Assembly (NCBI GenBank): GCA_029449245.1
Contig: JANATF010000002.1
Span: 3,534,001-3,598,000, forward strand
Direction of reading: 5' to 3'
Origin: Mortierella alpina
Lineage: Eukaryota; Mortierellomycota; Mortierellomycetes; Mortierellales; Mortierellaceae
Length of the DNA stretch: 64,000 nucleotides
The position numbers and the translations under genes are program-made. Under the pieces are notes generated by a model. That model saw only the letters and a list, made by a program, of their open reading frames with translations, was not told the DNA's origin and ran no database searches. Below, in pieces: positions 12,120 to 21,712 of the stretch. Within the stretch, counting starts at the first letter, position 1, and the number at the start of each line of letters is the position of its first letter.

Positions 12120-12908
12120 GGTGAGGCGGGGAAGATAAGAAAAAAAAAAGGAGCAAGAAGGTTTTGGGGCTTGACGCGACAGAGAGCGAATAGAGAGAGA
12201 AATAGAGAGTGGATAGAGAGGGCGAAGGAAGTGAGAGAGAGAGACGCGAATATGCTTCGTATGGAGGATATGAGGGTGCTGCAAGGTGTGTGCAGAGCGG
12301 CGACAGTTGGCTTGGCGGGCAGACAGCACGTTGGCGGATGGCGTGGAGGCAGGAGGAGGATGGAGGAGGATGGAGGCAAGAGGCAAGAGGCAAGAGGCAG
12401 GTAGTCGATCGAGGTAAAAAGAAACCAACGCCTTCATGGCTGCCCTGTCCTATTTTTGCATCCCCCATCACACACACGCCTGTCTCTCCCTTCCCTCGCT
12501 CTGCCTTCCCTCTGCTGTGCATCGTTGTTCCTTCCGCGCTTACCAGACCAAAACACAAACAAACATCACACAACCACGACGTCAACATGCCACAGCCTCC
12601 TTCTGCCCCTTCGCCTGTCCCGTCCTCCCTCGGCTGTGGCGACGACTTGGCGTCTCGCGAAAACACAGCGCGTCCACGACCCCCGACTCTCTCTCTCTCG
12701 CCTCTACTCTCCACACCCTGTGAGGTTAGCCCTGTGGACGCTCTTCGGTCACCCTTTTGCTCGCCCATCCACGGTTACCATTCTTTTGGAACATGGGCAT
12801 CTGCGCGCTATGCCATTCCCTCATGTCACACTGTCAGTAATAGGAACAACTAGCAGTAGCAGGTTGCCCTGTCCTACTCCGGCGCGCGTCGCGTGGGTAT
12901 TATTCCGT
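12120..12908. other. intergenic region, leader/promoter of the ankyrin gene
   Basis: No gene supported. The strand encoding the ankyrin gene is CT-rich over roughly 12125-12260, as is usual for leaders here. The rest (12430-12840) contains C/T-rich low-complexity sequence that opens long overlapping frames on both strands without recognisable domains. Confidence 0.5.
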
Positions 12909-13870
12909 CTAGTACCAATATATGGGGGCTTGTTTACGCGTGGTAAAAACCAAGTGGGGTCGCTTCTTGAAGAGCCACTGCCAGTGGGGCAGAGTCGGCA
13001 GAGCTGGCAGGTCTGAAGCTTTTGCAACAAGGACGATCTCCTCAAGCAATGGCCAATGCTCATGCATAAACTCCACCTCAGGCTGACCCATCTTGGACCA
13101 AAAGTCTGCCTCCAGCCTAAGACTACTAAGGCGGCTTTTCACAACGTGCAGGACTCGAGATACAGCAGACCCGATGTGAGGAGAGGAACCACTAGAGAAT
13201 CCATTCCAGCTCCTTCACAAGACGGGAAGTGCAATAACTTGATCTCGCGTGCGGAAGGGTTCTGAGCGATTGTGGATTCTCGGATGATAGTCTCTGGATC
13301 AAGACGGGCTTGTACTTTCTTCGGATTTGACAGCTTGCTATTGGTAGCGCTCTCATCAGGATCGTACCCTTTCACTTTGTAATCCAAAATCAGCTCTGTC
13401 AGGTTGGGAAAGGGTAAGCAGGCTTGGAGAAGCAACAATGTGCCTCGTTTCCGCGATTCGTACAGAACGTAAAGCTAGTGAAGGCGAGACGCTGAAGATG
13501 CCTCAGTTTCGAGATTTGCTTCCGGTACTTTGTCATAATCCAAATTGAGGTCCGCAAGAGACAGGTGGGTTAAGTAGTGGTTATGGTGGAGTAGAGTGAC
13601 CACGGGCGGCACGGGCGGCATGGGCGGCATGGTGTTGAAGAACAGAACCTTGAGTCGCCTGAGATTGGTGCAAAGCGTATTGGGATTACAGTAGTTTCTG
13701 AGTGAAGGCAAGCCGTGGGCTAGGTCCAAGATCGGTGCGTATTCGGTATTGAGCTCGATCGTACGAATGAGTGATAGATGTCTGATCGAGGCTGCTTGTA
13801 TGGAACTCTCAAGGACCATAGTTCGCCCAGAGAATGGGCTCGAGGAGATGCGACCAGGCTTTGCAAGCAC
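12909..13870 (-). pseudogene. F-box/LRR-type protein remnant, frameshifted
   Basis: Three adjacent minus-strand frames together resemble the C-terminal LRR half of the large F-box/LRR family of Mortierella-type fungi. Frame one (13870-13475) has HLSLIRTIELN, NLRRLKVLFF and HYLTHLSLADLNLDYDK. Frame two (13438-13139) has LPFPNLTELILDYKVKGYDPD and ends in SGLLYLESCTL. Frame three (13142-12909) has EVEFMHEHWPLLEEIVLVAK and PHWQWLFKKRPHLVFT, the usual C-terminus. At least two shifts are needed, and there is no N-terminal F-box. A GC-rich 9-bp minisatellite at 13601-13631 encodes MPPMPPVPPV inside frame one. Most likely a decayed copy; introns could explain one shift but not the missing N-terminus. 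Confidence 0.65.
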
Positions 13871-14227
13871 GAATGCACTAGGTTACATCGTGAAGAGTCA
13901 CATGCGCAGACACTATGAAGGCCAGTTCAGGTGTTGCAATGATGGTGTGAGCAGCGCCTGCAGGCTGCATGAATGAAGTTGAGGAAGGCGTGGATTGACG
14001 GAGGCAAGGATCGAGGAAGGCAGGCAGGGACCGAGGTCGAGTAAAGCAGAGTTGGAGGAAGGCAGAGGTCAGGAAGGTACAGTAGGGATTGAGGAAGAGC
14101 GGTATCAAGGAAGAAAAGACGGGAAAATATAGTTTCCAGGAACAAGGGCGAGCGCAAGCATGATGACAAGGAAACACGCGTTTGGGCAAAAGGTGAGTAG
14201 TGGGCGACTGTATCGAGGGCAGCACCG
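13871..14227. other. intergenic, low-complexity purine-rich sequence
   Basis: Plus strand is rich in GGAAGG/GAGG words (about 13970-14140). I see no gene or RNA. It separates the LRR remnant from the duplicated tRNA-Lys segment. Confidence 0.4.
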
Positions 14228-14288
14228 CTTGAAAGACTCTCTCAATGACCCTCGAGGCCTCTCAGCGGCCTGTTTGCTCTTGAACTGA

Positions 14289-14382
14289 GGTCAATCACAC
14301 TTGTTTTGTAGATCTCAACATTCATGAGCTATATGCTATAGCTCATATATGTTGATGTCTACAACACAAGTTGCGATTGACC
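14289..14382. repeat. 94-bp foldback (inverted repeat) in copy 1
   Basis: The left arm starts GGTCAATCACACTTG and the right arm ends CAAGTTGCGATTGACC. Each arm is about 45 nt, with a few mismatches and one bulge, meeting at an AT-rich centre (GAGCTATATGCTATAGCTC). It could form a long hairpin or cruciform. It resembles a small foldback/MITE-like unit or the tail of a retroposon. Confidence 0.8.
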
Positions 14383-14397
14383 GCGAGATTCGCATAC

Positions 14398-14466
14398 TTT
14401 GACCGGGAATTGAACACAGCACCTCGAGGTGAGAGTGAATGTGGCTTAACCGACTGCACCACCCTC
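14398..14466 (-). mobile_element. tRNA-Glu-like SINE head, copy 1 (putative)
   Basis: Read on the minus strand this has a Pol III A box (TGGTGCAGTCGG, 14461-14450), an anticodon-loop match to tRNA-Glu (CTCTCAC with CTC in the anticodon position, 14435-14429) and a B box (GTTCAATTCCC, 14415-14405) followed by CGGTC as in many tRNA-Glu. The acceptor and anticodon stems do not pair, so it is not a functional tRNA. A tRNA-derived retroposon head is the simplest explanation; a decayed tRNA gene is the alternative. Confidence 0.55.
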
Positions 14467-14578
14467 TCTAATTGCACATATGTGACGTCACTCTCTCTAA
14501 TTGACCACACATTTGTTCACAGGTCCATGATGTACAGGAAATCTCAAAGTTCCAACCAATCAGATTGTTCGAATATCT

Positions 14579-14651
14579 GCCCGGCTAGCTCAATCGGTAG
14601 AGCGTCAGACTCTTAATCTGAAGGCTGTGGGTTCGACCCCCACGTTGGGCG
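14579..14651 (+). tRNA. tRNA-Lys (CUU)
   Basis: A 73-nt intronless cloverleaf. The acceptor stem GCCCGGC pairs with GTTGGGC (two G-U pairs) and the discriminator is G. D arm GCTC-AATCGGTA-GAGC, anticodon loop ACTCTTAATC region with CTT, and T arm GTGGG-TTCGACC-CCCAC are all intact. Decodes AAG. An identical gene lies at 44259-44331. Confidence 0.97.
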
Positions 14652-14661
14652 CTTGCGTTCA

Positions 14662-14694
14662 TCAGCAACTCACGGATGAGTTGCTGAATTTTTG
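14662..14694 (+). terminator. hairpin plus T-run behind tRNA-Lys copy 1
   Basis: A perfect 11-bp stem (TCAGCAACTCA with TGAGTTGCTGA) closed by a CGGA loop begins 11 nt after the tRNA and is followed by AATTTTT. The T-run is the expected Pol III stop; the stem in the trailer is unusual. Confidence 0.5.
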
Positions 14695-16085
14695 CTCTTT
14701 TCTCCTCCTGAACTTCCAGGAATCAGTGGATGCAAACTCCATTTTGGCAATGCTCCTTTTCTTTTTCATTCACTTCCTCGTCATGATAGGACGACGCCAT
14801 GTTGAGAGAGTGTAGCACTCGGGACAACCGTCCGTCGCGCGTGCACGGCCCTTGGGCCTTGAGAACGCGTCGGGCACTCGGGCTCCCTCTATTTTGTCTG
14901 GGGCTCCAGCATTTTTTTGCTCTCTTCCTTCCCGTCCTTTCCTCTACTCATGCCTCCGTCACCTTCTCACTCTTTCATCCATCAGCCGCCTTAGCACAAC
15001 TCCACCACAAGAACAAAACTAGTTTAGCTGTATCATGCTCAACAGCAACAGCAACAGCAGCATCCCCATCCTCCATTGTCCTTGGGCTGCTTGCGCTTGA
15101 ACGGTCTATCTTCTTTTTAGGTTCTTTTGTCATAGGTCCTTTTCAAAGCAAGTGGAGCGAATTCGTGCGAGAGAGCTTGATACACTTTGTCCTACTTCAC
15201 CAATATAGGCAAAGGATTGCGAGATAGTCACCATTTCCAATGTCGGTGAGTCCTAGTAGCTCCTGTTCGCCCTCTATTATTCTGTAGAAAGACAAATACA
15301 TCCTTCTCCTCGACAAGAGTAGGGATTCTCCTGTGCGCGTGGCTGTACCATCGACGGGAGAAGTGTAAAAGATCTTGTTGTGTCCACGCTCTATTCTTGC
15401 CGTTCAACAACAGTACCTTGGTAAGCTCACTTTCTCAAACTCAGCATATCACCTTCCTCGGGTCCATTGTGGCGACCGTCATCCTCCCAGACACAGCCCT
15501 CCAGCTCCTTTGAGTATGTCGCCGCCTGCTCGGCGCCTATGATTCTAACACGACTCTTTCGACAAGAGCTGTGAGTCTTCGATATATCTTTTGGATATTC
15601 ATATCTTGCTGCGAGCTTAGCTTTTCAAAATGGTCATCAACAACCAAAGCAATCCCTTCTACGACATCTACCTCGTCCCCTTCAACACCACCAACTCCAA
15701 CCAAAGGGATGGTGGTGCTGTAGATAATTAGGCAGTGCTTTACAGTCGCCCTAGTTCATTGGGCAAACGATGACGGTGTACACGGAAATACGTATACCCA
15801 CCCCATCTGCAGTCGATCGAGTTCATACAAGCCTACAGCGTGTTGACTTCCTCACTATGTAGACTGCAAAAGGTTTTCCCGGGTATGGTTGCACAGAACC
15901 ATAATGCCTTTTAGTCTATTATTCTCTTTCTCGCCTAAAGGCGACAGTCTAGGCCTTCGCGGCCATCGACGCAGAGAACGTATAAAAATTGTCATCTGGG
16001 TATTTGTTCTTCCTTTCTTATCCTCCTCCCTTACCTCTCAATCCGTGCAAATCATCTAGTTCCCAGGCGCAAAAGAACAGCATCA
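14695..16085. other. intergenic region, no gene supported
   Basis: Contains short frames on both strands without domains, including a 33-residue ORF at 15630-15731 (NNQSNPFYDIYLVPFNTT) that might be a relic of a lost gene. CT-rich sequence at about 16010-16060 is a likely leader for the aldo-keto reductase. I recognise nothing else. Confidence 0.4.
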
Positions 16086-17671
16086 ATGACCCAAAGCAAC
16101 AGCAGCATCAACGGCGCTACGCCTCGCATCATCCTAGGGTAAGAGAACAGAGCTCAGCACGACCGCACAATCGATATTATTGAGGCTGTCACTGATCACC
16201 CTTCACTACAGAGCCATGACCTTCGGGTTAGAGGGATCCAGTGAAGAGACCACAGTCAAGGTCAAGGGAGTCGAGGCAGTCAAGCCCTTTCTCGAGCTGT
16301 TCCACGCTCACGGCCATGTGGAGGTTGACACTGCTAGGATCTATGGCAACGGCGACTCGGAAGTGGTAAGTTTGAAAGACTGAGAGAATAGAAACAACTA
16401 CTCTTAACGTATCATGAAGCGCGCTTCTAACCCACCGATAAAAAAATCAATCTGACCCTTTCCTCGCGCCAGGTCCTTAGCATGCTTCCCACAGCGCATC
16501 TGAAAATCGCCACAAAAGTGTACCCTGGCTTCCCTGGAGCTCACGAACCAGAGCACCTCAGCAAGCAGTTTCGCCAGTCCCTGGCCGCGTTGAAGACGCA
16601 GAAAGTCGACATTTTGTACCTGCATGCCCCTGACTATGCGACTCCCTTCAAGGTGACCCTCAAGGCGATCGACGAACTGTATCGTGAAGGTCTCTTTGAA
16701 CGCGTAAGGACAAGCGCTTGAGATATTGACTTGGTACAGACACCGTCTGCCTGCCCAGCTCGAAACGACTTATTAACTGTGTTTTTCATAATTACTGGCA
16801 CAGTTTGGGCTGTCCAACTTTGCAAGCTGGCATGTCGCCCAAATCTGCGAGCTGTGCAAACAACACGGTTATGTCCTGCCCAGTGTTTACCAAGGCATGG
16901 TAAGGAGGCTTCTTTTCTTTTCATTCTCTCTTTCTGTCTCTCTTGTTACGAAGTACCTTTATGACCATACAAAACAAAATGCTGACAGAGTTCTACAGTA
17001 CAATCCTATTGCCCGCTCGGTTGTTCCTGAGCTCCTTCCATGCTTGAAAGAATACAACATTGGCTTCTATGCGTACAATCCCATTGGCGGCGGCCTTCTA
17101 TCTGGAAAATACAAATGGGAGGACGAGGTCATTGAGGGAAGTCGTTACGATCCCAAGGTAAAGTACCATTCGCAAGTGTCGTTTCGACGCATGGCTAATG
17201 GATGCAGGACCATCATTAACATCTGTTTTTTTTCACGCGATGCAGACATTCTTCGGCAAATTGTAAGTGGGGCTGCTGATCCTTTATTCTTCGTGCTAAA
17301 CTTTGTTTGGGAGGTTAACTCATGCTTAATCCCTTGCATATAGCTTCCGCGAGCGTTACTGGAATAGGCTGAACCTGGAGGGCGTCCAGCTTTTGACTAA
17401 GGCAGCCGCAGAGAACCACTTGACCTTGCTTGAGGCCACGTTGCGTTGGACGAAGCACCACTCTGGCCTCGAGGCAAAGGATGGCATCCTTATCGGAGCC
17501 TCGTCCATGCGTCATCTGGAGGAGAATTTGGTGGATCTAGACAAGGGACCGCTCCCGCAAGCTATGGTGGATGCGTTTGACGAGGCCTGGGAGCACGTCA
17601 AGGCAGCTAGCGCTCACTATGTTCGTGGACCTGCAGCGGTTCGCCACTCTTTCGGCATCACCAAGGAGTAG
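16086..17671 (+). CDS. aldo-keto reductase, aflatoxin-aldehyde-reductase (AKR7) type
   Basis: NADPH-dependent cytosolic reductase of the AKR7 group, which reduces reactive dialdehydes and succinic semialdehyde. Exons 16086-16138, 16212-16365, 16473-16703, 16804-16899, 16999-17157, 17246-17262 (17 nt) and 17344-17671 give 345 residues. The (beta/alpha)8 barrel catalytic tetrad is visible: Asp and Tyr in DTARIYGNGDSE, Lys in LKIATKVYPG, and His in DILYLHAPD. Further AKR7 marks are FGLSNFASWHVAQICELC, GFYAYNPIGGGLLSGKY and GILIGASSMRHLEENL. Start MTQSNSSINGATPRIILGAMTFG fits the family length. Physiological substrate unknown. It is followed by an AGG microsatellite. Confidence 0.94.
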
Positions 17672-18180
17672 GACCTTGGAGGATCCTGATCTAGATAATA
17701 AATTATTGTCATGGTCTCTGGCGCTGGGATCCTCACACGTGCGCTCGTTCTCGAACGATGTTCAGTTGCCAAGATTGTGTGCATGATGTGTAGGGGCAGG
17801 AGGAGGAGGAGGAGGAGGAGGAGGAGGAGGAGGAGAACTACGATGCGAGTGAGATGTAGGAGGAAGGATGGCGATTTGCATGATGTGCTTCGACTGTGTG
17901 CCTTCTTTCCACCGATTACTTGTATTTATATCGCTGGTATTTTGAGCGGAGCTCTCCTTTATTCTTCTCTTCGCTGTCCTCTCTGCCGGAGCTGTGGATC
18001 AAGGGTGGAGTGGGAACATAAATGGGCGAATAGGAGTGACCTTGACCCCAAGGGCTTCTGGCAAAAACGAAAACTATAAAAAGAAAAAAGTGAGAAAAGT
18101 GCTTGCTCTTTTGCTTCTTTATCACACTGCTGGCCATCTCTCACATCCGATTACACCGCCCTTTTTTGTCTTTCAAATCA
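17672..18180. other. intergenic region with AGG microsatellite
   Basis: A run of about twelve AGG units lies at 17799-17835, some 130 bp past the reductase stop. The rest up to the START-domain gene contains ordinary leader-like sequence and no gene that I can support. Confidence 0.6.
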
Positions 18181-19046
18181 ATGTTCACAGAGGAAGAAGT
18201 CATCGTTGCTCTAGCTGAGCTCAAAGCGCCGGATGTAGAATCCTGGGAGCTGTTTTCAGAAGTGGCCAATTTTAAGGTCTTTCGGCGAGCAGTCTCGAAC
18301 AGCGCCCTGAAAGAGTACAAGGTCCTTGGGTCGTTTCCAGACCTACCTGTGCGATACCTTCTTCGAGCCTACACAGATCTGGATCTTCGCAAGACCTGGG
18401 ACAGGAACATGACCGGCTGGCAGCCTCTGGAGAACCACCGCTTGCATTTTACCGCAAAGTTCCCGTGGCCGCTCTCACCCCGCGACTATGTCTATGAGCT
18501 GCGGGTTCAGGAGTTCAAGGACGGGATCGTGTGCATCAATGGGAGGAGTGTGGTGGATGAAAAGATGCCAGAGAAGGCAGGCACCGTCCGGGTGGACGAG
18601 TTTAGACAGGATGTGGTGATCCAGCCGACGGACGATGGCAAGGGGTGCAATATCTGGTTTGGATACTTTGATAATCCCAAGGTAAAGAGTTGTGGTCAAC
18701 ATTTGGGATGGGGAGTGAGAGGCATGCTGATATCGAAAGAGAAAACAGTAAGGCTCAGCACGCTTGCTTCCTTTGCCTGAACACAGGGTAACATTCCGTC
18801 AAGTATCATCAACTGGGCAGCCAAGACTGGCGTACCAGGTACAGAAACATCTTCTCTTGACTGTCCAAGCACAACGGGAGAATGCATGGCTCTTTTCTAA
18901 CACTGCACCTGAGTGCTCCTCACACACTAGGTTTCTTGAACTCGCTCAGAGACGCAGGCCTTGGTCTGATGAAGAAGGATAGCGAGAGCGAAAAGTCCCG
19001 ACCCCTGGCATCCTTGACTGATGCCTCAGCTGCCGTTGACTGTTAG
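18181..19046 (+). CDS. START-domain lipid-transfer protein (PCTP/STARD2-like)
   Basis: A single START domain fills the 222-residue protein, suggesting a small soluble carrier of phospholipid or sterol between membranes. Exons 18181-18681, 18787-18838 and 18931-19046 are in phase. Visible family marks: WELFSEVANFKVFRRAV at the start of the fold, RYLLRAYTDLDLRKTWDRNM in the middle, PWPLSPRDYVYELR (conserved in PCTP-like proteins), and the C-terminal helix IPSSIINWAAKTGVPGFLNSL that closes the lipid cavity. There is no signal peptide or membrane helix. Ligand cannot be told from sequence. Confidence 0.9.
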
Positions 19047-19435
19047 GCTGGGACAGGCACTGACAGCGAGGCTGCGCCAGAGCGAGGGAGAGGACGAACG
19101 CGCTCATAAAAAAAAGGAAAACAAAAACAGTGACGCGGTGTATGAAGGTGGCGGCTCTTTTTCGTTCTCGTTTTCGCGTTTTGTCTGTTTTTTTATTCTT
19201 TCGCCCAGTCCACTCCCCTGCCCATTGTCCTTTTGCTCTTTTGCACACTCTTGTACCCTTGCATCACCACCCCCTCTTGTCCTTTGCTCGAACCACACTC
19301 TTGTCCACAGCTGAGCCTCGTCTGCAGTCTCGTCCTCGCTTTCTTCTTGCTGCTGTTCCTCGCAGACTTTGCGCATCTGGCAAGCCGCACATTCACTAGC
19401 AACACGCGACTTTATCTACGCACCCTTGCTGCACC
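19047..19435. other. intergenic region upstream of RAD21
   Basis: About 390 bp. The RAD21 side (19190-19380) is C/T-rich, as is usual for leaders here. No gene or RNA recognised. Confidence 0.5.
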
Positions 19436-21712
19436 ATGTTCTACTCCGAAGCTATCCTTTCCAAGAAGGGCCCGCTGGCCAAGGTCTGGCTTGCAGCTCA
19501 CTGGGAACGCAAGCTGTCCAAGAACCAGTTTCTACAGACAAACCTTCACAGTTCTGTTGGTAAGCTTTCTTCAATCACGCCAATTGCTGTGGGTGGTGCA
19601 TTCAAGATGTCGAGTAGGGCTTAGATGCTTCTCTTGTGTCTCGTCGTCACGATTGTCTGCCGAGACACTTTGCTGAGGACATCGCTTGTTGTATATTGTC
19701 GCCTTGATCCTTATATTGTTTTCATCCCTCGCGGTGTTGTTGTGATGACATCAGGTGGCAAAAAAAAAGGCAGACAGGGTCAAATACAGTTGACGCCGTA
19801 ACCTAAACCGAAATTCTGACGCCCTTTTGCGATAAACAACACTCCTAACGCGACAATAGACGCCATCATGGGTGCAGACCAGGCTCCCATGGCCCTCCGT
19901 CTCTCAGGGCAGCTCCTCCTCGGTGTCGCCAGAATCTACTCGCGCAAGACAAAATATCTCCTAGAGGATTGTAACGAGGCATTGGTCAAGATCAAGGTCG
20001 CGTTCAGATCGGATGCCAACAGCAAGGATGGCAATCTCTTGGTGCTCGACGGTGGCGCTGCTGATCTCCCTGGAGACCAGTCCAGGGCCGCATTCAACGC
20101 CATTACTGTTCCCGATGCCATGACTGAATTCGACCTACTGCTGCCAGCTCAGACGATCGACATCAACGCCTGGGGCCTGAACCCCAAACTCAACCAGCTC
20201 TCCCGCGGTCAGGATATCACAGTCGACGATGGAAACGACGACAACGACTTTTTATCCGCAGCAGGAAATCACTATGGACTGGACCACGGGCGCCGTCGTC
20301 TTGACATTGAAGTTGGTCGAAACCACATGGGTCGCATTGGAGGTGGTGGCGGATATAGCACCATGGATTTCGACTTGGCCGGCCCTGATGATGCGCTAGA
20401 CCTGGATATGTTCGGAGACGACCTCGCCAACGCAGGAGACTTTGACTTTTTGAAACGCTCTCATCGCCGAGATGACCTGGAAATTGAAGTCGGTCGTGAT
20501 GCAGTACAGCGCCGTTCTGCCAGCGTGGACCCCTTCAGTATGTTGGCGGATGGAGGCAAGCAAGTCTTGCACCTCGGCGAGGGCTCTGAGTATGGCCGTG
20601 CACCAAGCGTTCCCAGGTCAGAGCAGGAGCAGCCTGTGTTCGACGACTTTGCAGCCCTGGAGCCCGCTGCTCGTGCACCTCTTCACTTTGAACTCGCAGA
20701 TGTCATGGATGGTGACGGAGTTGCTGGTGCTGATGCACCCAGGCCACAGCCCACCATTAAGAAACGCAAATTGGTCGTGGATAGTGAAACTGAGATGCAG
20801 GATAACATTGTCTTGAGTGAGGACCCCCTCGCCGATGGACTTTTGACGAACCATGAGATGTTGCCAAGGTCACGCAAGTTGTTGAGGCTGCAGCAGATTG
20901 AGCAGGATGTGAGCCATGGTGGTCTTGCAGGATATTTGCTGGACTGCTCTGCTGGTCCTCGTATCACGGGCAGTGCCTTGGTTCCAGAGCTGGCTAGCAT
21001 GTTCTCGCGTCGTCTGCAAATTGATCAGGCGGACCCTGCTGCTGCGGAAGGCGCCGGCGAGGCTGCAGGACCACACTGGAAGGATGATCAGGTAGAGTCG
21101 TGGGTGGATGATATTCAGGGCCATGACGATTTCGGTCTGCAGCAGACTACACCACCGCCAGCAGACGTGTTTGATGGATTCCGACTGGACTCTCCACAAA
21201 GGGAGGCTCCCGCCGAGCAGATAGTCAATACTGGAGACGACTTCCCCGCAGAACTTGCGCAAGCATCGGGCAAGAGCACTCTGTTCAATGAACTGGACGA
21301 TTCCAATACTGTAGGCCCCAGCGCCACAACCAAGGAGCTCAACGGCACTGTCTTTTCACACTCTGCCATTCAGACGGTGCGTCTTGTTCATCATGGACTC
21401 GAGTCTCAAAAGGATGAGGCAGAGCTCGATCAGCCCTCACGGTCAACTCGCACCTCCAGCATGGCGACTGCCAGCTCACCCTTGAACAAGGACAACAAGA
21501 CGCGCGTCAAATTCTCAGAGTTGATGGCAGGATCCAGCAACAGTCAGCAGAAGCGCACTCGTACGGACGCCTCCAAGCTGTTCTTTGAACTCTTGGTCCT
21601 GTCGACTAAGGATGTGATTAAAGTCGAACAGGAAGAGAGCTTTGGAGAGATTTCGGTCGGAGGTAGCCCTTGGCTGGACACTTTGATCGAGGTGGATGCG
21701 AACACTGCTTAA
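19436..21712 (+). CDS. RAD21: cohesin kleisin subunit RAD21/SCC1
   Basis: Nuclear kleisin that closes the cohesin ring with SMC1/SMC3 and is cut by separase at anaphase. Exons 19436-19559 and 19860-21712 give 658 residues. The N-terminal SMC3-binding domain is clear ([27 protein letters not shown], then [23 protein letters not shown]). The C-terminal winged-helix SMC1-binding domain is at about residues 595-650 ([19 protein letters not shown]). The centre is acidic and disordered, with two ExGR motifs at residues 190-195 (DIEVGR) and 249-254 (EIEVGR) that fit separase sites. The mitotic RAD21 rather than meiotic REC8 assignment rests on the strong N-terminus and is likely but not proved. Confidence 0.95.

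Larger units (their letters stand above)
14289..14654 (+). repeat. duplicated tRNA-Lys segment, copy 1
   Basis: Nearly identical to 43969-44334 at a constant offset of 29,680 bp. By eye I find three substitutions over about 361 bp (in TTGTTTTG, CACACATTTG and AAGTTCCAAC of this copy). Weaker similarity extends left to about 14229 (CTTGAAAGACTCTC), where this copy carries roughly 28 nt absent from the other. Identity stops at the right 3 nt after the tRNA-Lys discriminator. From left to right it contains a foldback, a tRNA-Glu-like sequence on the minus strand, an 11-bp direct repeat around TGACGTCA, and the tRNA-Lys gene. Confidence 0.9.
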
